Shown in pieces: positions 25,618 to 33,452 of a stretch of 64,000 bases of DNA. Source of the DNA: Sagittula stellata E-37. Its GTDB lineage: Bacteria; Pseudomonadota; Alphaproteobacteria; Rhodobacterales; Rhodobacteraceae. The stretch lies in contig NZ_CP155729.1 of the NCBI RefSeq assembly GCF_039724765.1, positions 3,915,501-3,979,500 on the forward strand. The letters are read 5' to 3'. The notes under the pieces were generated by a model. It worked only from the letters and a program-made list of their open reading frames with translations, had not been told where the DNA came from and made no database searches. The position numbers were made by a program, and so were the translations under genes. Numbering within the stretch: the stretch's first letter is position 1; each line of letters opens with the position of its first letter.

Positions 25618-26889
25618 TTACTCGGCGGCGGGCTGCACGATAGCAGCCTCGCCCTCGTAGCGCTGGTAGGCGCGTTGAATGTTGATCTGGTCGGCGACGT
25701 GCTTGGCATCGTGCCACACGCCCCAGAGAAACGACGACCCGCGCCGCGACTGCCAGGGAAGGCCCAGGAAATAGACATCCGGTGCCACCGACATGCCGCG
25801 CTGATGGATCGGCGCGCCTTTTTCGTCGAAGGCGTCGACCTTCAACCAGTCGAAATCCTGCCGGAAACCGGTGGCCCAGATGATCGAGGTGACGCCCTCG
25901 GCGGCCAGATCGAGCTTGCGGATCCTGTTGGTCAGGCACTCCGGGTCAGGAAAGGTCCGGCGCGCCTCAGGCTCTTCGGGCAGGTCGATGCCGGTGCGCG
26001 CGATATAGGCATCGGCCATATCCAGCACCTCCAGGTAGTTGGCGTCCCCCGCCGAGACGTTCTTCGCCAGATCGTCCGCAAACTCCAGAACGCCATCCTT
26101 GAAGCCGCTCGTCAGCCCGGTCAGGGTGACGCCCTCCCCCGCCAGACGGCGGAAGTCCATCGTCTGGCCTCCGCGCGCACCGCTGACGGAAATCGTGACA
26201 TGCTCGGTCCCCGGCGCCGGGGCCGGCATATCCCACAGGCCCAGAACCCCCAGCCACCAGACGTTGTCCCGGCCCCGGTAACGGCGCGGCGGCCGGTCGT
26301 GCGGCCCAACCGAGAGGTACACCTTGCGTCCCGCCCGGTTCAGCTCATCCGCGATCTGCGCGCCGGACGAGCCCGCGCCCACAACCATGACGGCGCCTTC
26401 GGGAAGCTCTTCGGGGTTCTTGTAATGAAAAGAATGCAGCTGCTCGATCCCAGCGGTCTCGGGCACGAGTGGCGGGATGACGGGGTGCTGGAAGGCGCCG
26501 GTGGCGGCGACGATACGACGGGCCTGGAAGTCGCCCTGGTCGGTCTTGACCAGAAATCCCCGATCTCCGGAAAGAGGCTCTGCCGAGAGAACCTCGACGC
26601 CTTCCCGGATCGGCGCGTCGATCATCGCGGCATAGTCGATAAGATACTGCGCCATCCGGTCCTTGGACACGAAGGCATCGGGATGGCAGTCCTCGAACTC
26701 CAGCCCCGGAAAACGATCGTGCCAGGCGGGGCCATTGGCCACCAGATTGTCCCACCGACCGGTGCGCCAGGCTTCGGCGGTGCGGTGCCGTTCAAGAATG
26801 ATATGCGGGACCTGCGCGCGACCGAGGTGTTCACTCATCGCGATTCCGGCCTGGCCACCGCCGACAATCAGTGTGTCTGTTTTCTCCAT
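25618..26889 (-). CDS. FAD/NAD(P)-dependent monooxygenase-like flavoprotein
   Basis: The start at ATG 26889 gives MEKTDTLIVGGGQAGIAMSE, the FAD-binding GxGxxG fold. ERHRTAEAWRTGRWDNL (~34-50) matches the flavin-monooxygenase family opening. A second nucleotide fold, VMVVGAGSSGAQIADELNRA (~170-189), should bind NAD(P)H. Another family feature is ATGFRQDFDWL near 325. 423 aa. This group (CzcO/FMO-like) contains N- and S-oxygenases and Baeyer-Villiger enzymes. Here an N-oxygenase or an amine oxidase role is plausible. It is probably the first gene of the minus-strand catabolic operon that runs to ~19.7 kb. Confidence 0.85.
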   Translation of the reverse strand: MEKTDTLIVGGGQAGIAMSEHLGRAQVPHIILERHRTAEAWRTGRWDNLVANGPAWHDRFPGLEFEDCHPDAFVSKDRMAQYLIDYAAMIDAPIREGVEVLSAEPLSGDRGFLVKTDQGDFQARRIVAATGAFQHPVIPPLVPETAGIEQLHSFHYKNPEELPEGAVMVVGAGSSGAQIADELNRAGRKVYLSVGPHDRPPRRYRGRDNVWWLGVLGLWDMPAPAPGTEHVTISVSGARGGQTMDFRRLAGEGVTLTGLTSGFKDGVLEFADDLAKNVSAGDANYLEVLDMADAYIARTGIDLPEEPEARRTFPDPECLTNRIRKLDLAAEGVTSIIWATGFRQDFDWLKVDAFDEKGAPIHQRGMSVAPDVYFLGLPWQSRRGSSFLWGVWHDAKHVADQINIQRAYQRYEGEAAIVQPAAE

Positions 26890-27336
26890 GAGGACGTCCG
26901 CACTCCCTGCATTTGATTGCCCAAAACCTCCCCACCAACGGAGCGATACAGGGGTTTTATGCAGTCGCTGCAAACTAGAAAATTACGATTTCGATCATCA
27001 TTGCTTAGGGTAAGCCTAAACCAGATCCGGCCCTCGTTTGCGACCCGGCTTTTCGGCACGTTGCGACCTTGGCCGCGTGACGCTGCGACTGCTCATTGCC
27101 CACTCTGACGGCAGGAACGACGCGAACGGCCCAAGATCACCATTGCTGCCAAATGTGGCGGATAAACGGTCTTGGGCCATACCTACACGTCATCCCAGCC
27201 GCAGCGAAGGTCGGCTTCCCGCCCTTTCTGTCAGAGCGTGCAGCTATGCTGCGCCCAGCACAAGCGGCAGCAATGGGGCTGAGAGCGGTTCAGTCGCACC
27301 GTGGCTTAGTTCCAATCCGCAGGAGGCGCTTGACAC
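26890..27336. other. Intergenic region, no gene recognised
   Basis: About 450 bp between the monooxygenase-like gene and the 3' end of the mechanosensitive-channel gene. It should contain the promoter of the minus-strand catabolic operon. Open frames here on the plus strand are antisense continuations without family resemblance. No RNA gene, repeat or clear terminator was seen. Confidence 0.4.
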
Positions 27337-28659
27337 CTATTCACGCGGCGCGCTCCTCGCGAGGAGATCATCGCTGTCTTGGCGCTCAGCGTCGACAAGG
27401 GGGATCAGCGCCGCTTCTTCCGATTTATGGACCGAGGGCTCCAGCGATGATGCGGGTGCGTGCGGCATTGATACCTTGCGCGGTGGCGGTTCGGAGGGTG
27501 CCCCTGACAGCCCCGCCCCTTCCAGGCGAATGCGATACGTCGTGTCAGGGATCGCCACCCCAGCTTCTTCGATAGCAGTCTTGACCAATCGAATGGCGTC
27601 TCCGCGTGCCGTGGAAAAGCCTGTCGCGGTCTGGTCGACCCAGCCAGTCACACGCAGGATGGCGCCGGACTCTGTGATGTTCTCGATCCAGACCAACTCT
27701 TCCGGGTCGTCCAGTACGAAAGGCAATGCTTTCAGCGTCGTCTGTGCCAAGCTGCGCGTCGTCTCGAGATCCGCGTCAGGGTCGATGCCGATGTCGAACA
27801 TGAACCGCCGCGCCGGATACTGCGTGTAGTTCACGATCTTGCCCTTGAAGACAGTCGCGTTTGGAATGCGGATGTGATTGCCGTCGAGCGACAGCAGAAT
27901 CGTCGCGCGCGAGGTCAGTCGGATCACGCGGCCGACGTCGCCTTCGATCTCAACCAGGTCGTTCGGGCGAAAAGGTTGGCGCAGGCTCAACATGACGGAC
28001 GCCACGAAGTTCTCCACCGTGTCGCGGACGGCAAAGCCGATGGCAAGACCGATGATCCCCGCAGCGCCGAGGATCGTGCCGAGCAGGGCCGCCGCCCCCA
28101 CGACATCCAGCGCAACCACGATGCCGATGATCCCGGAGGCCACGCGGAACGCCTGCCGATAAAGCTCGGCGATGAAGGCGTTGGGCGAGATGCGGTCCCA
28201 AAACCGCATTCGCGCCACGAGGAAGCCCGCCGCGACGATCATCAGGAAGGCCACAAACGCCAGCAGCAGCAAAGGTAGACGGGAGATCAGTTGCGCAACC
28301 CGCGCCCGGAAGCGATCAACCGCGGGATTTATCTGATTGGCGAGCTCATCCGAAGCCGTGAGCGTGTTGTTCACCGCAACGACACCTTCGAGACGCTCGG
28401 CAATGCTCTCGGCCTTCTCGCTGATGGATGGGTCTGCGACGTCCCCCGCAAGCGATACGACCCCAGCGTCGACGCTGACCGAGATCCCTTCGAATTCGAG
28501 AGCTCCGAGTATGGCGCGCAAGCGAGTCGCGATGGCCGCGTCGTCAGGTACGTTCTCGACTGCAAGCGTGGGCAAGGCATCCGCCTCGGTCACGACATCC
28601 TGGGCCAAGACCTGGCACGGGGCAAGTATGAGGGCGAGGCAAAGGAGGACCTTGTTCAT
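27337..28659 (-). CDS. MscS-type mechanosensitive channel with BON domain
   Basis: The start at 28659 has GGGAGAGG 5 bases upstream and gives a signal peptide, MNKVLLCLALILAPCQVLAQ. Residues ~35-105 form a periplasmic BON-like domain (LEFEGISVSVDAGVVSLAGD, then AESIAERLEGVVAVNN). Three or so membrane spans follow (~125-225). The pore-lining helix is GLAIGFAVRDTVENFVASVM (~218-237) and the MscS beta domain contains LVEIEGDVGRV (~254). A charged, Pro-rich tail ends the 440-residue protein. It acts as an osmotic release valve. The BON domain may bind lipid or envelope components. The gene is monocistronic as far as can be seen. Confidence 0.88.
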   Translation of the reverse strand: MNKVLLCLALILAPCQVLAQDVVTEADALPTLAVENVPDDAAIATRLRAILGALEFEGISVSVDAGVVSLAGDVADPSISEKAESIAERLEGVVAVNNTLTASDELANQINPAVDRFRARVAQLISRLPLLLLAFVAFLMIVAAGFLVARMRFWDRISPNAFIAELYRQAFRVASGIIGIVVALDVVGAAALLGTILGAAGIIGLAIGFAVRDTVENFVASVMLSLRQPFRPNDLVEIEGDVGRVIRLTSRATILLSLDGNHIRIPNATVFKGKIVNYTQYPARRFMFDIGIDPDADLETTRSLAQTTLKALPFVLDDPEELVWIENITESGAILRVTGWVDQTATGFSTARGDAIRLVKTAIEEAGVAIPDTTYRIRLEGAGLSGAPSEPPPRKVSMPHAPASSLEPSVHKSEEAALIPLVDAERQDSDDLLARSAPRE

Positions 28660-29002
28660 ACCTCTCCCAGATAGCGTATTCGATGCGGGCGCCAACAGGA
28701 CATGCAGTCGATCGGCATCAGTCCGGCGACGCGAACGATCAATCGGCCAAAGGCCGGAGTCTTCCATCCTGCGTCACGACCTGATCTGGATGTGAGGTCG
28801 CATTCCTGGCGATCATCGCTTGGCGGCACTGCGCAGCCACATGGCTGGTGCGCGATCGGTTCCAGCCATGCCTATGGCGTTTGCCAACCTTTCGCTGCGG
28901 CAACTCTCCGCCCTCCCAGTGCTCTGCGGACCTACATGGGGCTTGTCGCACATATCAGCGATGAGGATTCACTGTAGGAATCCAGTGCGTTGGATCGGTG
29001 TC
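28660..29002. other. Intergenic region, no gene recognised
   Basis: About 340 bp between the channel start and the IS5 pseudogene. No convincing coding frame. I looked for a transposon left end of the TGTGA-N9-AAGATTGGAA type that would pair with the right end at 30399 and did not find one here or in 26.9-27.3 kb. Confidence 0.35.
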
Positions 29003-30155
29003 ATGCCGAGGCCCTCTCCCTCCCGCTATCGCACGACGGACTGGTCCGAATAAAACACTGCGCTGCGCCGGCGGGGTTCGCTCTGGGTCTGGTTTGATCC
29101 CGACACGGTCCGGCACGCCGGAAAGACCGGTAAACGGGGGCGGCCCGAGACGTTCTCGGACGCCGCGATCCAAACCTGCCTGACGCTGGAGGGTGAGGGG
29201 CGTCTCGGCAACGATCCGGGGGATCGTTTCAGCCCTGAACGGGCGGAGCCCCGGCCTGTTCGGCCTTCCGCTTCTGCAGACGGTCGGGCCGGTCGAGAGC
29301 CCGATCCGGATGGCTGGGCGCGACCGGCGGGCTCCGGACTGTTCGGCGCTGTGCCGACGGCAAGCGCGGATCGGGGTCAGATCCCCTGTCGCCGCTCGGG
29401 CAAGCCCTTGAACCTGCCGATCCCCTCTCGTGACATCACCGCGCGATGCACGGCCGGGCAGCGGACAGCACGGGGGTGACGTTCGGTGGCGGTGGCGCAT
29501 GGCCGGCCCGGAAGCATCGCGCCTCCGGCCAGAGGCAATGGCGCAAGGTTCACATCGCCCCGGACACGGAAACCGGCGACATACGCGCGGTCGAGTTCAC
29601 CTCAGGCCGCCATGGCGACAGCCCGCTGCTGCCAGACCTGCTGTCGCACATTCCCGAGGGCGAGGAGATCGCCACCGTCACGGCCCCTCTCGGGATCATG
29701 CGACGCATGACCCTGCCGGGCAACGGACGGCGCATCCGACACACGCCGATGCCATCCCGCCATCGTCGAGCACGGCGCCGATGCCGTCATACCGATCCAC
29801 CGGAACGGCCGCGCCTGGAAAGAAGACTGCCCCGCAGCATTGGCGCGAAACGAGATCCTGCGCGCGACGCGACACCTCGGCAGGGCGCTCTGGAAGACGT
29901 GGGCCCGCTACCATGTCCGAAGTCGGGTCGAAGCTCAGCCTCTCGGGACATTGCTGTGCAATGCCCTGCTGGCCAAGGGATGAATTGCCTGAAGCTCTTC
30001 GGGGAGCGGATCATGTCCGTTCGCCATTGCCGCTCGGACCGATGGCGCATCGATGGCCCACCCCCGACCGTCAGACCCCCGAAATCCGGATCCGCATCGT
30101 CATCGTGAACCGCTTCCCGGCCCCCGGCAGAGCCGAGATCGAGGCTATCGCCTGA
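29003..30155 (+). pseudogene. IS5-family transposase, multiply broken
   Basis: The gene starts MPRPSPSRYRTTDWSE and then meets TAA where the family has Tyr (the next codons give NTALRRRGSLWVWFDPDTVR). GRPETFSDAAIQTCLTLEG follows. The central DDE region appears in another frame as DSTGVTFGGGGAWPARKHRA, QRQWRKVHIAPDTETGDIRA and DLLSHIPEGEEIATVTA. The last third is in a third frame (AVIPIHRNGRAWKEDCPAAL, then ILRATRHLGRALWKTWARYH), ending at TGA 30155 after RFPAPGRAEIEAIA. At least one stop, one deletion and two frameshifts kill it. It belongs to the same transposase type as many Rhodobacterales IS5 elements and is different from the 841-bp IS. Confidence 0.75.
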
Positions 30156-30221
30156 AGCACAACGGGAAAAGGGACCTTCAGCCCGAACCCCGATTTGCCC
30201 AAAAACGCCCACGGCCATATA

Positions 30222-30399
30222 TGTGCCCTCCCGTGTTCGTCAGACTTCAGTTTAGGGGCAAGGTCATACGGGCGCAAATCTCTGTCAGTTCGGAAGGATT
30301 ATGGACGGTGAGGCGTTCGGAATGTCAGCTGATGCCAGTCTTGCCCGGGCAAGATGCCAAGTAGAACCGGATAGGTTCCAATCTTCGGCGAATGTCACA
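30222..30399. repeat. Right end of an outer Tn7/Tn5053-like element (element 1)
   Basis: This ~178-bp stretch is about 80-85% identical, in the same orientation, to 36534-36709. The last 65 bp differ at only four positions. It ends TTCCAATCTT-N9-TCACA (30376-30399), the same terminal design as the other two ends. A further internal site is CCAGTCTTG near 30332, inside the palindrome TCTTGCCCGGGCAAGA. I read it as the right terminus of an older element whose left part is lost or not recognised. The IS5 pseudogene would lie inside it. Confidence 0.55.
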
Positions 30400-30403
30400 T
30401 GGA

Positions 30404-30560
30404 TGTGATATCCGGTTAAGATTGGAATCTGACACGTTCCCAAGTGATTGATCCAGAATCTTTTCCCATTTGGCATCAAAATCAAATTGGAGTATTTTTC
30501 GGGTAAGACTGGAACCTCCGCGCTCTTGCACCCCAAAGCCCATAAGACTGCGATTCAGGT
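30404..30560. repeat. Left end of the inner Tn7/Tn5053-like element (element 2)
   Basis: TGTGA (30404-30408), nine bases, then AAGATTGGAA (30418-30427). This is the mirror image of the right ends at 30399 and 36709, with identical spacing. Two more AAGACTG-type sites in the same orientation follow at ~30500 (AAGACTGGAACC) and ~30543 (AAGACTGCGATTCAGG). Three spaced sites at the left and closely packed sites at the right is the arrangement known for TnsB sites in Tn7. Only 4 bp (TGGA) separate it from the preceding right end. Confidence 0.55.
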
Positions 30561-30800
30561 CGCACTCTTTCCCGAATACCGCTGGCTGGGCGCAGACGTG
30601 GAGCAAAAGCCCAGACAGGGTACCTTGAGCAGCCCAGCACCGCGCTTCCCCCCCCCATCCTACTACCAGAAATGCCTTCGCCCTGCCGCGCAAGCGGCAG
30701 GGCGAGATTTCATTTACATTCACGATGGATGAGGCGGACAGGTCTCTCGACCAGATGAGCGCAGGACTAACCTGACAATATCCGTGGAAGTCTTGAGTCT

Positions 30801-31362
30801 TTATAGGCTTAGAATGTTTTCTCTGTCGTATACCCGTACATCACTCTCTGAAATCACGGAGCTAAGCTGCGAAGCTCTGACCAGTGCCATCACTTGTCTG
30901 GGCGTTAGCCCGAGATGTTGGGCGGCAGTCTTTGGTGTTTGGAGCCTTTCTAGGAAGCCCTCATAATCGTCGCACGTTACAAACTCCGCAGCGTTATGAA
31001 ACCCGTTGGGACGCCGTCGCTCCACCCGAAGCAGCCCAGCTGAAACCACTTTCCGGATTTCGCGGCTACTCAGGGCCAAACGCTTACGCACCTCCTCCAG
31101 TGTCAAATCGGCACGCTGTTGGCGGCGTATCGCGGCGAACAGCTCTCTATGACTAATTCTCAGTCCGGCGAGTCCGATCTCGGTCGTATTGATGTAGGAA
31201 CCGGGCAGCTCTCCCGCCTCAAGAAAGCGAAGAATTTGACCTGCGGGGCACCGCAACACAAATGACGCATGCGAGAGGCTGATCATATCTTTGCGGAGGG
31301 CATGATCGGGTTGGAGGATCGCCCGAGCTTTCATTCGGTTGAGGAGATCATCCAGCATTTTA
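30801..31362 (-). pseudogene. TniQ/TnsD-like protein, C-terminal fragment with HTH array
   Basis: Only the last ~187 codons remain; the 5' part is cut off by the 841-bp IS at 31363. The fragment contains three helix-turn-helix-like units: LSHASFVLRCPAGQILRFLE (~32-51), LTLEEVRKRLALSSREIRKV (~87-106) and TPKTAAQHLGLTPRQVMALV (~146-165), the last ending with VRVYDRENI. Arrays of such units are found in the C-terminal half of TniQ/TnsD target-selection proteins. The leftward orientation toward the left end matches the usual tnsABC-tniQ order. The N-terminal TniQ domain with its zinc finger is missing, so the call is tentative. Other MerR/excisionase-like DNA-binding proteins remain possible. Confidence 0.4.
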
Positions 31363-31419
31363 GGTTCAGGACCCATTGATTTGGTTGAGCGAGCGTGATT
31401 CACCGTTCGAAAACGAGCG

Positions 31420-31773
31420 GTGAACATGTCTGATCTCTACTGGTTGAGCGATGCGCAGATGGCGCGTCTGGAGCCTTACTTCCCCAAGTCGCACGGCAAG
31501 CCCCGGGTTGATGACCGGCGCGTTCTGAGCGGTATTATCTTTATCAATCGCAATGGATTGCGGTGGCGAGATGCGCCAAGGGAATACGGCCCGCACAAGA
31601 CACTCTACAACCGCTGGAAGCGGTGGAGCGATAGAGGCGTCTTCGCCCGGATCATGGCCGGGCTGGCGGGCGAGCATGGTGAGGAGACGACCGTGATGAT
31701 CGACGCAACTCATCTGAAGGCCCATCGCACGGCGTCCAGCCTGGGCGTGAAAAAGGGGGGCGTGGACGGCTGA
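31420..31773 (+). CDS. IS transposase OrfA (copy 1)
   Basis: 117 residues, N-terminal part of a DDE transposase (DUF4096-like: LYWLSDAQMARLEPYFPKSH, then RVDDRRVLSGIIFINRNGLR). The first catalytic Asp is in VMIDATHLKAHRTA (~97). The frame ends shortly after GVKKGGVDG. At 31750-31760 there is A5G6, a slippery run. OrfB is in the -1 frame, so a programmed -1 shift probably makes the full transposase. Confidence 0.85.
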   Translation: MNMSDLYWLSDAQMARLEPYFPKSHGKPRVDDRRVLSGIIFINRNGLRWRDAPREYGPHKTLYNRWKRWSDRGVFARIMAGLAGEHGEETTVMIDATHLKAHRTASSLGVKKGGVDG

Positions 31774-31793
31774 TTGGCCGGACGAAGGGAGGC

Positions 31794-32183
31794 ATGAACA
31801 CGAAGTTGCACGCCGTCTGCGACAGCCATGGCCGGCCCATCGACCTGTTCCTGACTGCCGGCCCCGTCAGCGACTACATCGGGGCGCGTGCGCTGGTCGG
31901 CGGGCTGCCAGACGTGAAATGGCTGCTCGGAGATCGCGGCTACGATGCCGACTGGTTCAGAGAAGCCTTGCAAGACAAGAAGATACGCCCTTGCATCCCG
32001 GGCCGGACGAAACGGAAGACGCCCGTCCCGTACGACAAGCGCAGGTACAAGCGTCGCAACCGGATCGAGATCATGTTCGGCAGGCTCAAGGATTGGAGAC
32101 GGGTGGCGACCCGTTATGACCGATGCCCAAAGACCCTCTTCTCAGCGATCGCACTCGCTGCGACCGTGATCTTCTGGCTTTGA
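31794..32183 (+). CDS. IS transposase OrfB (copy 1)
   Basis: C-terminal transposase half (129 aa), containing the second Asp region WLLGDRGYDADWFREAL (~43-59) and the last catalytic Glu region RRNRIEIMFGRLKDWRRVAT (~90-109). It overlaps the OrfA frame-shift zone and in practice is read as an OrfA-OrfB fusion; the frame is already open upstream of this ATG. It differs from copy 2 by one residue (Leu here, Phe there, in PKT-x-FSAIALA). Confidence 0.85.
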   Translation: MNTKLHAVCDSHGRPIDLFLTAGPVSDYIGARALVGGLPDVKWLLGDRGYDADWFREALQDKKIRPCIPGRTKRKTPVPYDKRRYKRRNRIEIMFGRLKDWRRVATRYDRCPKTLFSAIALAATVIFWL

Positions 32184-32205
32184 GAGAGAACGAGTCCTGA
32201 CCCTA

Positions 32206-32781
32206 GGTAACCGGCGGCAGGCACTTATTGCCCTGCACCGCTCTATACTCCAGGTTCAAGGTCACATCCAGGCACCGGGCGAGTACCATCGGCACGTTAC
32301 CGGCACGAATGCCGACGATGCAACGTGGCGGCCCGCGATCATTGAGATCGCGTCAAAGCTGAAAATCGTCCCTGGCATGACGTCCGAAATGTGGCTCGAG
32401 AGGGCTCGCGCCGTTCTGGCCCCCAATCTCGTGTCTTCCGCAACCATCAAGCAGCGCCTGCGGTCGACTTCCGGCCTTGAGGCCGCGTTGGTTAGCCCGC
32501 CGCTGGATTCGCATCCCGTGCGCACGATCCACTCGGCGAAGGGGTTGGAGTTCGCGGCGGTGTGCGTGGTCATGACGAGCAACAAGACCAAAAAAATATT
32601 CGCACATCTCGAAACTGGAGAGGGCACACAGGACTCTGCTGAGGATGCCCGGAAGATCTATGTGGCTGCGTCTAGGGCGAAACGGCTGCTGGTCATAGCA
32701 GTCCCGAAAAATTCGGCACGCAAACTGGAAGCGCTCCTGGCATCTCATGACTGCAAGACGCAGAGACATGACGTTGTTTGA
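32206..32781 (+). pseudogene. UvrD-like superfamily 1 helicase, C-terminal fragment
   Basis: The frame is open from the IS edge, with no start of its own at that point. It carries helicase motif V/Va as TIHSAKGLEFAAVCVV (~111-126 of the fragment) and motif VI as YVAASRAKRLLVIAV (~155-169). The Walker A/B ATPase half is missing, so the fragment cannot be an active helicase. UvrD-like helicases of this compact type occur next to OLD-nuclease genes (for example Gabija GajB) and other defence genes. Its stop is 14 bp before the AbiGi-like gene, so the intact ancestor was probably the first known gene of the same operon. Confidence 0.6.
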
Positions 32782-32795
32782 TCCTGGGAGGTGAC

Positions 32796-33443
32796 ATGGC
32801 GCTTATCGGAAGCATCGATCCGTCATGGAAGGACATGTCGAAATATGTGGTTCACTTCGCGAAGGCCGAACCGCCGAGTACGGCGTACGACAACGCGATT
32901 TCGATCCTTTTCGAACGGCGCATCGTCGCTGCGAAGACATTCGGCGCCGGTCGCAAGCTTGCTCCGGCGCGCAGGTCGGTATGCTTCAGCGAGGTGCCAC
33001 TTCACCATCTAAAGCGGTTGGCGGACGTCCGTGGTCCGCATGGGATCGGTTTTCGAAAGGAGTTTCTCGTCGAGCGTGGTGGTGGACCGATCCTTTACGC
33101 CTACAAGGACACGCCCCAAGCACAGTCGATCAACGCGATGGTGAATGCGGCGGCCAACGCCCCGGATGCGCCCGTCTGGAATATTGCACCCTTCGTGGAT
33201 CTGCCGGGCACTTATGGAAACTCAAAGTACCTCTATGAATGGGAGCGGGAATGGCGGCATGTTGGAGATCTCGACTTCTCCGAGACGGATCCGGCGTTTT
33301 TGATAATTCCGGAAGACCTCCATGACGCAGCCCGGGACTTCTTTCACTCTGCGAAGGTAGACCATGTGGGGCCGAGCTACGAATGCCCCTTTATCGATCC
33401 ATACTGGGGAGAGGACCAGATTGTTGCTGCACTGTATTCCTGA
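32796..33443 (+). CDS. AbiGi-like putative defence protein
   Basis: The start at ATG 32796 has GGGAGG 4 bases upstream. The 215-residue protein has SVCFSEVPLHHLKRLAD (~65-81), GIGFRKEFLVERGGGPILYA (~87-106) and YEWEREWRHVGDLDF (~152-166). This combination, (F/T)-E-(V/I)-PL, GIGF-(K/R)-KE and EREWR, resembles AbiGi, described as the antitoxin side of a type IV abortive-infection pair, and the DUF2971-like proteins. No signal peptide or membrane span. It lies 9 bp before the large gene that follows and is clearly co-transcribed. Identification is from memory of the family pattern and is moderate. Confidence 0.5.
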   Translation: MALIGSIDPSWKDMSKYVVHFAKAEPPSTAYDNAISILFERRIVAAKTFGAGRKLAPARRSVCFSEVPLHHLKRLADVRGPHGIGFRKEFLVERGGGPILYAYKDTPQAQSINAMVNAAANAPDAPVWNIAPFVDLPGTYGNSKYLYEWEREWRHVGDLDFSETDPAFLIIPEDLHDAARDFFHSAKVDHVGPSYECPFIDPYWGEDQIVAALYS

Positions 33444-33452
33444 CATTGCCCG

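Larger units (their letters stand above)
31363..32203 (+). mobile_element. 841-bp IS5-family (IS427-like) insertion sequence, copy 1
   Basis: Bounded by imperfect inverted repeats GGTTCAGGACCCATT and (reverse complement of the right end) GGGTCAGGACTCGTT, with TA on both sides, as for IS427-group elements that target CTAG. Two overlapping-frame transposase genes fill it. A second copy of exactly the same length lies in the opposite orientation at 57479-58319; only one base difference was noticed, a Leu/Phe change in orfB. Here the flanks are TTTA and TAGG rather than a clean CTAG. Both neighbouring genes begin abruptly at its edges, so this copy probably marks a deletion. Confidence 0.85.

Noticed and set aside
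29430..30155. A functional ~240-aa plus-strand gene
   Set aside because: Its codons are out-of-frame pieces of the broken IS5-family transposase.
30325..30723. 132-codon minus-strand frame in the transposon left end
   Set aside because: It reads across the end repeats and shows no family likeness or plausible start.
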